This document shows positions 8,376 through 16,557 of a DNA stretch of 64,000 bases, one piece after another (the first letter of the stretch is position 1; each line of letters starts with the position of its first letter). Where the stretch lies: positions 17,774 to 81,773 of the forward strand of contig JAVUPY010000041.1 in the NCBI GenBank assembly GCA_032252755.1. Direction: 5' to 3'. The DNA is from Terriglobia bacterium (GTDB lineage: Bacteria > Acidobacteriota > Terriglobia > Terriglobales > Acidobacteriaceae). The notes beneath the pieces were generated by a model. It searched no databases. It saw only the letters and a program-made list of their open reading frames with translations, and had not been told where the DNA came from. Made by a program: the position numbers and the translations under genes.

Positions 8376-8876
8376 TTACTCCAATTTCTTATTCATCCAG
8401 ATGTCCCAGGTGATGGGACCGGCTTCGTCGTCGGTGATTGGGCGGCCTGCGAGTTTGAGGGCGAGTTTTATTTGGCCGTGATGGTAGCCCTCATGCCAGA
8501 TCATGTGCTGGAGGAGCAGGATGGGGTGGTCGTAGTGGAGGTTCATGTCGCGAGCCGAGTCGATGCGGTCTCTTACGGCATTGCGCACGGCGCCGGCGCT
8601 CGCGTTCAGCATGTGGGCGACTCGGTCGCGGTCGTGTTCGGCGACCCACTCTTGCTCCGGCACGTCGCGGGCGAACTCCGGTGCGTCCTCGGAGAGGAAG
8701 ACGAGGCGAACGTAGTGGATGTGAGTAAAGAGTTCAGCGATGGTCGGGCCGGTTTCCGTGGTGCGGATGTCGAGGCCGCCCTCGGGAACGGCTCGGAGCA
8801 GGTTGACGAGGATGGTGTTGTTTCGGTCCCAGGAGTCGAGCAGGGATTCGAGGAGTGTTTGTGTTTCGGCCGACAT
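8376..8876 (-). CDS. DinB family protein
   Basis: 166-residue four-helix protein of the DinB/YfiT superfamily, which uses a three-histidine metal site. The histidines expected for that site are visible: H in AELFTHIHY (about residue 52) and the pair in WHEGYHHGQIK (about 129-133). Members act as metal-dependent thiol (bacillithiol, mycothiol) transferases or are uncharacterised; the co-substrate here is unknown. Start taken at ATG 8876; a GTG immediately upstream (8879) is also possible. It stands alone between gaps. Confidence 0.85.
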   Translation of the reverse strand: MSAETQTLLESLLDSWDRNNTILVNLLRAVPEGGLDIRTTETGPTIAELFTHIHYVRLVFLSEDAPEFARDVPEQEWVAEHDRDRVAHMLNASAGAVRNAVRDRIDSARDMNLHYDHPILLLQHMIWHEGYHHGQIKLALKLAGRPITDDEAGPITWDIWMNKKLE

Positions 8877-8953
8877 CACACGTCCAATAATCGAAATGAG
8901 TTTCCAGATTCTGTGTGGCTTCTGTCTGTGTGGCCCAACGGAGAGGCGCTGAC

Positions 8954-9157
8954 CTAGCTGTCCTTCCGATACAGCAGATCCTTCATCGCACGGCGACGTT
9001 CCGCGTTGAGTTCGCTATTGCCTTTCTCGGGAGCATTTTCCGAGGTGTCTTCGTCGGGCTGGCTGCAGTCTGGGCAGCGGTTGGCGAAGCCCGGTTTGTC
9101 GGGCTTGAGTTCGAATTCCTCTCCGCAAACGACGCAGGTACGAATGGGGTAAGGCAT
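8954..9157 (-). CDS. small zinc-ribbon protein
   Basis: 67 residues. Two CxxC knuckles (CVVCGEEF and CPDCSQ) make a typical zinc ribbon, followed by an acidic linker and a basic C-terminal helix (ERRRAMKDLLYRK). Such proteins may bind nucleic acid or protein; no function can be assigned. Lies between DinB and the propeller gene, on the same strand. Confidence 0.75.
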   Translation of the reverse strand: MPYPIRTCVVCGEEFELKPDKPGFANRCPDCSQPDEDTSENAPEKGNSELNAERRRAMKDLLYRKDS

Positions 9158-9287
9158 GGGGCCTCCTGGGATTGCGCGGAAATATTATCGCGCAGAAAAG
9201 GAGTTCTTCGTGGTTCGTTCTTCGACGTAGTTGAGCAAGAGCAGTAGCGGAATGAGCCGCTAGTTGGTTCCTCCAGGGGCTCGCAGC

Positions 9288-9307
9288 GTCTCGGGAAACC
9301 CCGAGAC
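9288..9307. terminator. hairpin downstream of propeller gene
   Basis: GTCTCGGG-AAAC-CCCGAGAC, a perfect 8-bp stem 60 bases past the stop of the 9368-10441 gene. No T-run follows it on the minus strand, so a terminator role is tentative. Confidence 0.4.
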
Positions 9308-9367
9308 ACTGCCCGATCCTTGAGTTCTTCCGATTGAGTTCACGCAAATCGTTGCGAACTCGTGACC

Positions 9368-10441
9368 CTAAAAGCTGACCTTCAAGATGCGTCCGTTGGT
9401 GCCGACGAGCCACCCGGCTTTCGGGCTGGCGAAAGCTACGCCCCAGTAACCAGTTACGCCTTCGAGTGAATACCAGGTATTGCCTTCATCGGGAGTCCAT
9501 GCGGCTCCGCCGGCGTTAGCGGTGATGACGACGGAGCGTCCACCTTGTGCGTCTCCGCCGCCGGCGCCAGTGGCGTTGCCTACGTAAGCGAGACCGAAGA
9601 TCGCACCGGTAACGGGAGGTTTGTTAGTCAGAGTCCAGGTTTTGCCGCCGTCAGAGGAGACTGCGGTTGCAGCATTGTTGGGATCTGCAGGGTCCAGGTC
9701 TCCGCCGCCGACTATTCCGTGGAAGGCGTTTCGGAACGCGATGCTGAAGCCGCCGGCGCTGGGGGAACTGACAAGCGGAGTGTCATAGGCGTTCCATGTG
9801 TTTCCGCCGTTGCGTGTGGCGAGGACGCGAGCAGTTGTGGCGCCTCCGGTGGTGATCCAGGCATTCTGGCCGCCCTGGGTCGCAATACAGGTTCCGCTGG
9901 AGGAGAACGAAGCTTCTCCGGGCAGAGCGGGAGGCATGTTGGCACTGATGGACTGCCAGGTCGTCCGGTTCGTGGTGCGGATGTCGGGGAAGACGCCGTT
10001 GACGGAGTCGCTGTGCGCGATCCCGCGATTGGGAGTCCAGAAGGACATGCAGTCGTAAAAGGCCCCGGTGAGCTGGTTCTGGAACTGCATGGTCCAGTGT
10101 GCGCCGCCGTCGGTCGTCTTGTAGATGCGGAAGTCGGTCGGGTTATCGCCAATGGACATGAGGTAGGCGACCTTGGCGCTTACGCCCTGGACATCGCGGA
10201 ACTGGAGCGACTCGGCTCCGGGGACAACACCAGAGCGCCAGTGCGCGCCGCCATCGGTGGTGACGACGAACGTGCCTCCGCGTCCGCTGGCCCAGACAAT
10301 TTCCGGATTCACGGGACTGACGGCGATGAGACCCTGGTTTGTTCCGCTATTCTGCGGAGTGAGCGTCGGCTGCTTGGGATGCTGCGCGAAAGCTGTAAAG
10401 GAGAAGACGAGGACCACGAAGAGGATCGGCAAGCGTTTCAT
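9368..10441 (-). CDS. secreted beta-propeller (BNR/Ycf48-like) protein
   Basis: 357 residues with a clear signal peptide (MKRLPILFVVLVFSFTAFA). The mature part repeats the pattern of sialidase-type (BNR) blades: TTDGGAHWRSG, TTDGGAHWTMQ, TRNGGNTWNAY, SSDGGKTWTL, TPDEGNTWYSL, i.e. S/TxDxGxxW Asp-box motifs, five or more times. This is a propeller as in Ycf48/HCF136 and vps10-type sensors. It has no catalytic residues of a sialidase that I can identify, so it is better described as an exported binding or assembly protein. Monocistronic by spacing. Confidence 0.85.
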   Translation of the reverse strand: MKRLPILFVVLVFSFTAFAQHPKQPTLTPQNSGTNQGLIAVSPVNPEIVWASGRGGTFVVTTDGGAHWRSGVVPGAESLQFRDVQGVSAKVAYLMSIGDNPTDFRIYKTTDGGAHWTMQFQNQLTGAFYDCMSFWTPNRGIAHSDSVNGVFPDIRTTNRTTWQSISANMPPALPGEASFSSSGTCIATQGGQNAWITTGGATTARVLATRNGGNTWNAYDTPLVSSPSAGGFSIAFRNAFHGIVGGGDLDPADPNNAATAVSSDGGKTWTLTNKPPVTGAIFGLAYVGNATGAGGGDAQGGRSVVITANAGGAAWTPDEGNTWYSLEGVTGYWGVAFASPKAGWLVGTNGRILKVSF

Positions 10442-10534
10442 ACAGACCTCCGGGCGAATCGTGGCGCGGGGGAAGTATATATCAACGGAAGGACCGAAAC
10501 TCGGGTGAGCCGAAACGGCGGTTCACGAGCGGAG

Positions 10535-11305
10535 CTACGACAGAGATCCTGCGCGGCGGGTTTGAGAACTTTCAACCCAGGCGTCTAATTCTGAACTTGA
10601 AGCGATCACAGCAGCCTTCATTCTGGCTGCGGGACGATGCACCGGCAATGAGAACAACTGCTCCCAGCGTTGGGCGGTGCGAACGCCGGAGCCTAGATGC
10701 GCCGCGATTTCTTTCCACCCCTTCAAGACTCGGTTGCCGCGATTGCCATTCGCGGGCTCTGCAATTACGCGAGTAGATGGTTCACAATCGAGGGGCGACG
10801 CGATCGTCGCGCGTTCATTGATCGCAGCGGAAAGGACATTCGCCATACAGTCCAGGAAGAGCATCTCCGAGGGCGTGAAGCGACGCTCTTTCCGGCAGTG
10901 CACACCGAGAACACCAAATTGCCTGCAGCGGCCAGATATCGTGACGCTCATGCCACTGTTGATATCATGCCTGGCGAGAAGCGGTGGAGCAGCAAATCGC
11001 GTTTCCCGGCGGAAGTCTCGCACAACGATGGGAGACGATTGGGTGAGGGTAAAACCGGCTTGAAATCTGGCACAAGGGGCAACGACTGCCTCGCCAACAT
11101 ATCCAGCATCCCATCCCAGGCCCCATTGCAGCTTCATGCCGGATTCCTCGTCGAGCAATTGCAACACCTTAACGTAATCCACATTGAGGCTGCGCAATAG
11201 AGACGGCATCGCTACTTCGACTACTTCGTCGATGGATGACGAGCTCATAGCGACTCGACAGAGATTGGTCAAGGCCAGCAATTGGGAGCTTTCATTGCAA
11301 ACCAT
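10535..11305 (-). CDS. GAF-domain regulator with C-terminal helix-turn-helix
   Basis: 256 residues. A GAF-type sensor domain occupies about 1-165. The C-terminus (about 185-250) is a DNA-binding domain of the type VLKGWKEIAAHLGSGVRTAQRWE followed by LPVHRPA and SSSELDAWV, widespread in Acidobacteriota signalling proteins, where it is more often at the N-terminus. Probably a small-molecule-responsive transcription factor; ligand and targets are unknown. The gene is divergent from rpsO, with 304 bases between them. Confidence 0.8.
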   Translation of the reverse strand: MVCNESSQLLALTNLCRVAMSSSSIDEVVEVAMPSLLRSLNVDYVKVLQLLDEESGMKLQWGLGWDAGYVGEAVVAPCARFQAGFTLTQSSPIVVRDFRRETRFAAPPLLARHDINSGMSVTISGRCRQFGVLGVHCRKERRFTPSEMLFLDCMANVLSAAINERATIASPLDCEPSTRVIAEPANGNRGNRVLKGWKEIAAHLGSGVRTAQRWEQLFSLPVHRPAARMKAAVIASSSELDAWVESSQTRRAGSLS

Positions 11306-11528
11306 GTAACGGAACTCCTGGTGAGTTGGAAAGTAGTTGGATCGGTGCCCTAGATTGCTGATTGATGCTACTTGGAGCGGCTACGATTCCGCAAAATCTG
11401 CCAGCGGCATCTGTATGATTCAGCTCTGTTAGGGATGCCCGGGAGGCCAGGCGCAGTAATGTCGCAAAAGGGAGGATTCGAGTTTCGCCGCGTGTTCGCT
11501 GCGGATTTCTCACAAGTGCAGCACTGCT

Positions 11529-11557
11529 TTGCACTTCCGTGGCGATTCGTGTATCCT
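11529..11557 (+). promoter_or_regulatory. predicted sigma-70 promoter of rpsO
   Basis: TTGCAC (11529-11534), 17-base spacer, TATCCT (11552-11557), 53 bases before the rpsO start. Good match to the vegetative consensus. The rest of 11306-11609 shows no gene. Confidence 0.55.
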
Positions 11558-11609
11558 CGAAGTCGTTACAGGATAACGATAAATTGAGAGCAGGAGCGCG
11601 TTAGTTTCA

Positions 11610-11876
11610 GTGTTAGCACGAGAGCAGAAGGCCAACATCATTACGAAGTACGCCACCCACGCAAATGATACGGGAAGCCCGGAAGTACAGATCGCGATTT
11701 TGAGCGAGAGGATTGGGCAGCTTACGGATCATTTCCGCACGCACCAGAAGGACCATGCGTCCCGCCGCGGTCTTCTGATGATGGTCAGCAAGCGGCGTCG
11801 TTTGCTGAACTATCTGAAGAAGTACGACACCGAACGTTATAAGACGGTCATTTCGAAGCTGGGCATTCGCAAGTAA
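11610..11876 (+). CDS. rpsO: 30S ribosomal protein S15
   Basis: 88 residues, the normal length. S15 binds the central domain of 16S rRNA and helps form the platform of the small subunit. The core signature is complete ([15 protein letters not shown] and [15 protein letters not shown]). Start is GTG (11610); AGGAG lies somewhat far upstream (about 14 bases). It is followed by pnp, the classical arrangement. Confidence 0.97.
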   Translation: MLAREQKANIITKYATHANDTGSPEVQIAILSERIGQLTDHFRTHQKDHASRRGLLMMVSKRRRLLNYLKKYDTERYKTVISKLGIRK

Positions 11877-11963
11877 GAACGTCCAGGTTCGCAATATCGG
11901 ATTAGTTCGTCAACGTACGTGATCGCGACCTGCCGGTTCCGACTGGCAGCATCGTTTGGGTCT

Positions 11964-12037
11964 ACCGCGAGATGAACCTCGCGGGTTGACTGAGTGGGGC
12001 CCTCAACCGGAGCGTTTCCGGTGAGGGCAATCGCTTT
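11964..12037 (+). promoter_or_regulatory. rpsO-pnp leader hairpins
   Basis: Two stem-loops in the 293-base gap. CCGCGAG/CTCGCGG (11965-11984) is followed by a longer stem GCCCTC-A-ACCGGA paired with TCCGGTGAGGGC (11999-12028), then TTTT at 12034. In other bacteria pnp is self-regulated through a leader hairpin cut by RNase III; this one is placed to serve as that or as an attenuator. The role is inferred. Confidence 0.5.
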
Positions 12038-12169
12038 TACCCAACGAATTGGCCTTGGCTCGTGAATCGTCCTGTGGCACGGTGGAGTGCCGTTCCTACC
12101 TTTGTCATTGGCGGCTCGTATCCACTTGTGTAGTGCTGCATTGTCGCGCGCCCTGGATGGAAGGAAAAA

Positions 12170-14584
12170 ATGAAGCAGGAAGCATCCGTTACCCTCGCTG
12201 ACGGAAAAATAATCTCCTTTGAAACTGGAAAATTGGCGAAGCAGGCGCATGGAAGCGCCGTGGTTCGCATGGGCGACAACGTGATTCTCGCGACCGCGTG
12301 CGCGAACGCAGAGCCACGGGCGGGCATCGACTTTTTCCCGCTGACCGTGGATTATCGCGAGTACACCTACGCCGGCGGCAGAATCCCCGGCGGTTTTATC
12401 AAGCGCGAAGGGCGTCCGTCCGAGCGCGAAATTCTCACCAGCCGACAGATCGACCGTCCGATCCGCCCGCTGTTCCCGGAAGGCTTCCGGTGCGAGACAC
12501 AGGTCATCGCCTTCGTTCTCTCGGCGGATACGCAGAACGATCCCGACGTGGTTGCGATCAATGGCGCCTCAGCCGCGCTAGCGCTGTCGGATATTCCGTT
12601 TGCGGGACCGATTGGCGCCGTACGCGTGGGTCTTGTAGACGGCAAGTTCATTTCGAACCCAACCTACGACGAGCAGCGCAACGGCAAGTTGAGCCTGATG
12701 GTTGTGGGCACGGCGGAAGGCATCGTGATGATTGAGGCCGGCGCGAACGAAGTTGACGAGGAGAAGGTCGTCGACGCGATCGAGTTCGCGCACGAGGAGA
12801 TCAAGAAGATCTGCGCCGTGATTAGTGAACTGGCGCAGCGGGCAGGGAAGCCGAAGCGCGCGCTGGAACCGGTAGTGATCGATGAAGCGTATGTCAGCGA
12901 TCTGCGCTCAAAGATTGGCGCGCAACTTACAGACGCGCTCGACACCCAGAAATACCCGAAGCTGGAGAGCTACGCCAAGGTCAAGGCGATCAAGGATGAG
13001 TTGAAGGCTGCGCTGCCCGAAGAAGACGAAGAGGGTCGCGCGAAGGTGTCGAAGTATTACGAAATCCTTCGCGAGCGGATTTTCCGCGAGCAGGTAACGA
13101 AGGACAAGCGGCGTCCGGATGGACGGGCGTTCGACGAGATCCGGTCGATCTGGATCGAGGCTGGAGTTCTGCCTCGTACGCACGGTTCGGCGATTTTCAC
13201 CCGCGGCGAAACGCAGGCGTTGGTCACGACCACACTCGGCACCAGCGACGACATGCAGAGGATGGAGCGCTTCGAGGGCGAATCGAAGAAGCGGTTCATG
13301 CTGCACTACAACTTCCCGCCGTTCTCGGTCGGCGAAGTTTCGTTCCTGCGCGGCGCGGGACGGCGCGAGATCGGACACGGCGCACTGGCGGAGCGTTCGC
13401 TGGCGGCAGTGCTGCCGTCGGAAGAAGATTTCCCGTACGCAATCCGCGTTGTCTCCGACATCCTGGAGTCGAACGGATCGTCATCGATGGCGTCGGTTTG
13501 CGGCGGTTCGCTGAGCCTGATGGATGCGGGCGTTCCGTTGCGCTCAGCAGTTGCCGGCGTGGCGATGGGATTGGTTAAGGAAGGCGATGATTACGCCATC
13601 CTGACTGACATCGCGGGCGCGGAAGACCATTACGGCGACATGGACTTCAAGGTGGCCGGGACGTCAGACGGTATTACCGCGTTGCAAATGGACATCAAGA
13701 TCATGGGCATCACGCCGCAGATCATGCGCGAGGCGCTGGCCCAGGCGAAGCGCGGACGGATGTTCATTCTCGACAAAATGAACGAGGTGATCACCAGCGG
13801 GCGCACGAAGGTGAGCGAGTACGCACCACGGTTCTACACGCTGCAGATTCCGCCGGACAAGATTCGCGACCTGATCGGGCCGGGAGGCAAGGTCATCCGC
13901 GGCATCGTGGATGCGACGGGCGTGAAGATCGACGTCGAGGACAGCGGCAAGGTGCAGGTGGCGTCGTCGGATTCCGCGGCGGCCGACAAGGCGATCCAGA
14001 TGATCACGGAGATCACGGCGACGGCCGAGGTAGGGAAGACGTACCTCGGAAAAGTCACGCGGCTGGCGGAGTTCGGCGCATTTGTCGAGATCATTCCGGG
14101 CACGGATGGGTTGCTGCATATCTCGGAAGTCGCTGAACATCGCGTGAAGGACATCAAAGATGAGCTTCGCGAGGGCGATCAAGTCCTGGTGAAGGTTCTG
14201 GCGGTGGAAGGCAATCGCATCCGGTTATCGCGCAAAGCGATTTTGAAAGAGCAGCGTGCGAAGATGGCGGCGGCACAGGGTGCCGGCGAGCAGCAGCACC
14301 ATCCAGCGGCCGGCGAGACGACTGTGAACGTGGATTCCGACGGCGCAGCGGAAGGCGCGGGTGGCCCGGTGACGTTCGAGGGCGGTCACGAAGACGCCGA
14401 TGTCGAAGAGCCGAACTTCAACCGAATCGACGCGGAGCCGGCACATCGCGGCGCTCCGGGCGGCGATCGCGGAGATCGTGGACCGCGAGGCGATCGTGGG
14501 CCTCGACGCGGCGGACCAGGCGGCGGACGCGGTGGACGCGGCGGCGGTCGTGGAAGAGGGGGACCGCGGGGACCGAGACGGTAG
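12170..14584 (+). CDS. pnp: polynucleotide phosphorylase
   Basis: 804 residues. 3'-5' phosphorolytic exoribonuclease and degradosome component, acting in the cytosol. Order: first RNase PH domain, all-helical linker, second RNase PH domain (AIFTRGETQALVTTTLGT, PPFSVGE), KH domain (about 555-615, IRDLIGPGGKVIRGI), S1 domain (about 620-690, LAEFGAFVEIIPGTDGLLHISE). After S1 come an acidic stretch and an arginine/glycine-rich tail (about 755-804) of RGG-type repeats that standard PNPases lack; such tails bind RNA. Downstream of rpsO with a hairpin leader, and followed by a strong terminator. Confidence 0.97.
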   Translation: MKQEASVTLADGKIISFETGKLAKQAHGSAVVRMGDNVILATACANAEPRAGIDFFPLTVDYREYTYAGGRIPGGFIKREGRPSEREILTSRQIDRPIRPLFPEGFRCETQVIAFVLSADTQNDPDVVAINGASAALALSDIPFAGPIGAVRVGLVDGKFISNPTYDEQRNGKLSLMVVGTAEGIVMIEAGANEVDEEKVVDAIEFAHEEIKKICAVISELAQRAGKPKRALEPVVIDEAYVSDLRSKIGAQLTDALDTQKYPKLESYAKVKAIKDELKAALPEEDEEGRAKVSKYYEILRERIFREQVTKDKRRPDGRAFDEIRSIWIEAGVLPRTHGSAIFTRGETQALVTTTLGTSDDMQRMERFEGESKKRFMLHYNFPPFSVGEVSFLRGAGRREIGHGALAERSLAAVLPSEEDFPYAIRVVSDILESNGSSSMASVCGGSLSLMDAGVPLRSAVAGVAMGLVKEGDDYAILTDIAGAEDHYGDMDFKVAGTSDGITALQMDIKIMGITPQIMREALAQAKRGRMFILDKMNEVITSGRTKVSEYAPRFYTLQIPPDKIRDLIGPGGKVIRGIVDATGVKIDVEDSGKVQVASSDSAAADKAIQMITEITATAEVGKTYLGKVTRLAEFGAFVEIIPGTDGLLHISEVAEHRVKDIKDELREGDQVLVKVLAVEGNRIRLSRKAILKEQRAKMAAAQGAGEQQHHPAAGETTVNVDSDGAAEGAGGPVTFEGGHEDADVEEPNFNRIDAEPAHRGAPGGDRGDRGPRGDRGPRRGGPGGGRGGRGGGRGRGGPRGPRR

Positions 14585-14602
14585 GTTTCACTGAAGTGAT
14601 CA

Positions 14603-14628
14603 GGCCCGGCAATCAGCCGGGCCTTTTT
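14603..14628 (+). terminator. intrinsic terminator of pnp
   Basis: GGCCCGGC-AATCA-GCCGGGCC followed by TTTTT, 19 bases past the pnp stop. Confidence 0.9.
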
Positions 14629-14716
14629 GCGTGAAGGCGAACCGCGGATTTACGTGGATCAACGGTTATAAAAACGAAAAGCGGATGCCTCGCTGCGCTC
14701 GTCAGGACAATTCTAT

Positions 14717-15211
14717 TTAAGAAGCCGGATCAGAGACGTAAGGCTTCAGTTCCTTCCAGTACGCGGGGTCCTGCAGGTAGAGCGTATTGAGGTAGACATT
14801 GACATCGTGCTCGGGAAATTTTCCCTTGATGTCGTCCACGGCGGTTTTGATGGCATCGGCCGAAGGGGCGTTCTTCTCGGCTTCTTCGGAGAGCAGGCCG
14901 TCCTTGTGCGGGATAGCGGCGGCGTCGAGGAAGGTGACGAGGAGTTCCTTGCGGTGCGACAGATGGAAGGCGGCAACGACGGCCATCAGGACTTCCGGCG
15001 GGATCGACGGGTACTCGATCAGCATTTTGGCTTTGCGCGGGGCGGGGAGCGCTTTTAGAGATTTCAGGCGGAAGTTGTAGCGCTTGGCCATGAGTTGCAT
15101 GGTGCTCAGTTGCTGGGCGCGGATACTGTCGCTGCTCCAGAAGGATTCGGCGGCCTGAAAGCGTTCGTCGGCGGAGAGTTGTTTCCAGAGGTCGGTGTAG
15201 GTAGCTGACAT
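14717..15211 (-). CDS. conserved hypothetical protein
   Basis: 164 residues from ATG 15211 (MSATYTDLWKQLSADERFQA); an upstream ATG at 15247 adds 12 low-complexity residues. Largely helical and without signal peptide or membrane segments, so probably cytosolic. No cysteine or catalytic motif stands out. I do not recognise a named family. Converges with pnp and is followed upstream by a repeat-bearing gap. Confidence 0.65.
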   Translation of the reverse strand: MSATYTDLWKQLSADERFQAAESFWSSDSIRAQQLSTMQLMAKRYNFRLKSLKALPAPRKAKMLIEYPSIPPEVLMAVVAAFHLSHRKELLVTFLDAAAIPHKDGLLSEEAEKNAPSADAIKTAVDDIKGKFPEHDVNVYLNTLYLQDPAYWKELKPYVSDPAS

Positions 15212-15271
15212 GAGTCGAGGGTAATTGGGAGAGGCGGTGGGGTGCAAGCTGGCGGTACGGAGCGAAAGGAC

Positions 15272-15299
15272 AGGTTACAGATCACACCTCACATGTCAC
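15272..15299. repeat. heptamer array ANNTNAC
   Basis: Four consecutive 7-base units: AGGTTAC, AGATCAC, ACCTCAC, ATGTCAC. It lies in the gap between two minus-strand genes. Confidence 0.75.
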
Positions 15300-15352
15300 G
15301 GAAGGCAATTAGCGATCAGCCGACGAATGAGCCGGTCAGTTACCTGCAGAAG

Positions 15353-15380
15353 AAAAACGCCCCAGCCTTTCGGCTGGGGC
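15353..15380 (-). terminator. intrinsic terminator of the TPR gene
   Basis: GCCCCAGCC-TTTC-GGCTGGGGC (15359-15380) with AAAAA on the plus-strand left side, i.e. a T-run after the stem on the minus strand. It lies 85 bases past the stop at 15465. Confidence 0.85.
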
Positions 15381-15464
15381 TAAGTAATCAGGGACTCGGT
15401 TAGGAGTCCTCAGGAGCTTAGAACTGGAAGCGCACAGCCAGCGCGCAAATCCTCTCTGCCATAA

Positions 15465-16469
15465 CTAGGGCTTATTTGTTTTCACCTCGGAATTGCGAAG
15501 CATCTCAATTGACTTTTGAGCACGGTCCCCTATGGCAGAGCCTGGATTTAGATCTACGATCTGTCGAAGGCACTTCACGGCTTCCTCGTTCTTCCCCTCC
15601 ATCACATAGACTCGTGCAAGAAGAAATGGAAGATCCGGAATGCGGGTGTAATCCTTCGTGAGTGCCGTTTTTGCCGCGAGTTCGGCTTTGTCAAGATGGC
15701 CGGTCTGCAGTTGTATTCGCGCTAATTCATAAAATGGTTCTGCTCGATTGGGCTGTGCTTTATTAGCCAAGCCCAATATCTTGGCAGCTTCGTTCCATTG
15801 CTGTTTCTTCACTTCAACGTTTGACAAGCCGATGTATCCGTACAGAAATTCAGGGTCGGCCTTGATGGCGGCATTGAAGGATTCTTCTGCATCCTTGAGT
15901 TTGCCCTGTGTCAATTCGCACATTCCTGTCTCAACATGGGCCACAGCAAAGGTAGGGGCAATCTCGATGGCTTTCTTCCCGTACTTGATAGCGGACTTGC
16001 AATCCCCCCGCCGGCGAGCTTGTCGCGCGCGTTCGAGCTCCTTCCGTGCCTTCTCGGGGGCAGCAAGATATCGCACGGAAACGAGTGGATCATCGGGAAT
16101 AACGGTGGTATCACGTACAGCATTGGGATCAGGTTCGAGCATTACAAATATCTGTCGTGCTCCACCACCCATTAGTTCGATCGACGCCTCGCCTGGAAGA
16201 TACCCGGGAAGCATTACGCGAACACTGTAGCTACCATTTGGCAGGTTGATCCAGTCTACCTCGCCCCGTGAATTGGCATAGGCAGTCGGCATCGGCATAT
16301 CTCCCTTGAACAGTTCAACCTTGGCCAGGTTTACCAGGTCCCCAGCATTGGTAAGTCTGATCTGAAGTTGCAGGCTGTTAGTGGGATTGCCGAACGCTGT
16401 TGTCGACTGCGCAAGGAGTGAACCCGCGCCAACTGCGAGAGTGAGTACGACAAGGTACCAGAATTTCAT
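15465..16469 (-). CDS. exported carboxypeptidase-regulatory/TPR protein
   Basis: 334 residues. A signal peptide (MKFWYLVVLTLAVGAGSLLAQ) is followed by an Ig-like carboxypeptidase-regulatory domain (about 32-112, with RGEVDWINLPNGSYSVRV), then tetratricopeptide repeats (about 140-330; for example AIEIAPTFAVAHVETGMCEL, AIKADPEFLYGYIGLSNVE). Likely a periplasmic scaffold. It is just downstream of the Oar-like receptor gene on the same strand, separated by a terminator, and the two may act on the same surface process. Function is otherwise unknown. Confidence 0.8.
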   Translation of the reverse strand: MKFWYLVVLTLAVGAGSLLAQSTTAFGNPTNSLQLQIRLTNAGDLVNLAKVELFKGDMPMPTAYANSRGEVDWINLPNGSYSVRVMLPGYLPGEASIELMGGGARQIFVMLEPDPNAVRDTTVIPDDPLVSVRYLAAPEKARKELERARQARRRGDCKSAIKYGKKAIEIAPTFAVAHVETGMCELTQGKLKDAEESFNAAIKADPEFLYGYIGLSNVEVKKQQWNEAAKILGLANKAQPNRAEPFYELARIQLQTGHLDKAELAAKTALTKDYTRIPDLPFLLARVYVMEGKNEEAVKCLRQIVDLNPGSAIGDRAQKSIEMLRNSEVKTNKP

Positions 16470-16513
16470 CTTAGACCCCCGATATCAAGGTCACGAGAAC
16501 TCCGGATATCAAC

Positions 16514-16543
16514 AAAAAACCGGGCCGGCGTTTCCGCCGGCCC
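16514..16543 (-). terminator. intrinsic terminator of the Oar-like gene
   Basis: GGGCCGGCG-TTTC-CGCCGGCCC (16522-16543) next to a plus-strand A-run (16514-16519), so T-run follows on the minus strand. It lies 14 bases past the stop. Confidence 0.9.
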
Positions 16544-16557
16544 AGGCACATTATGCC

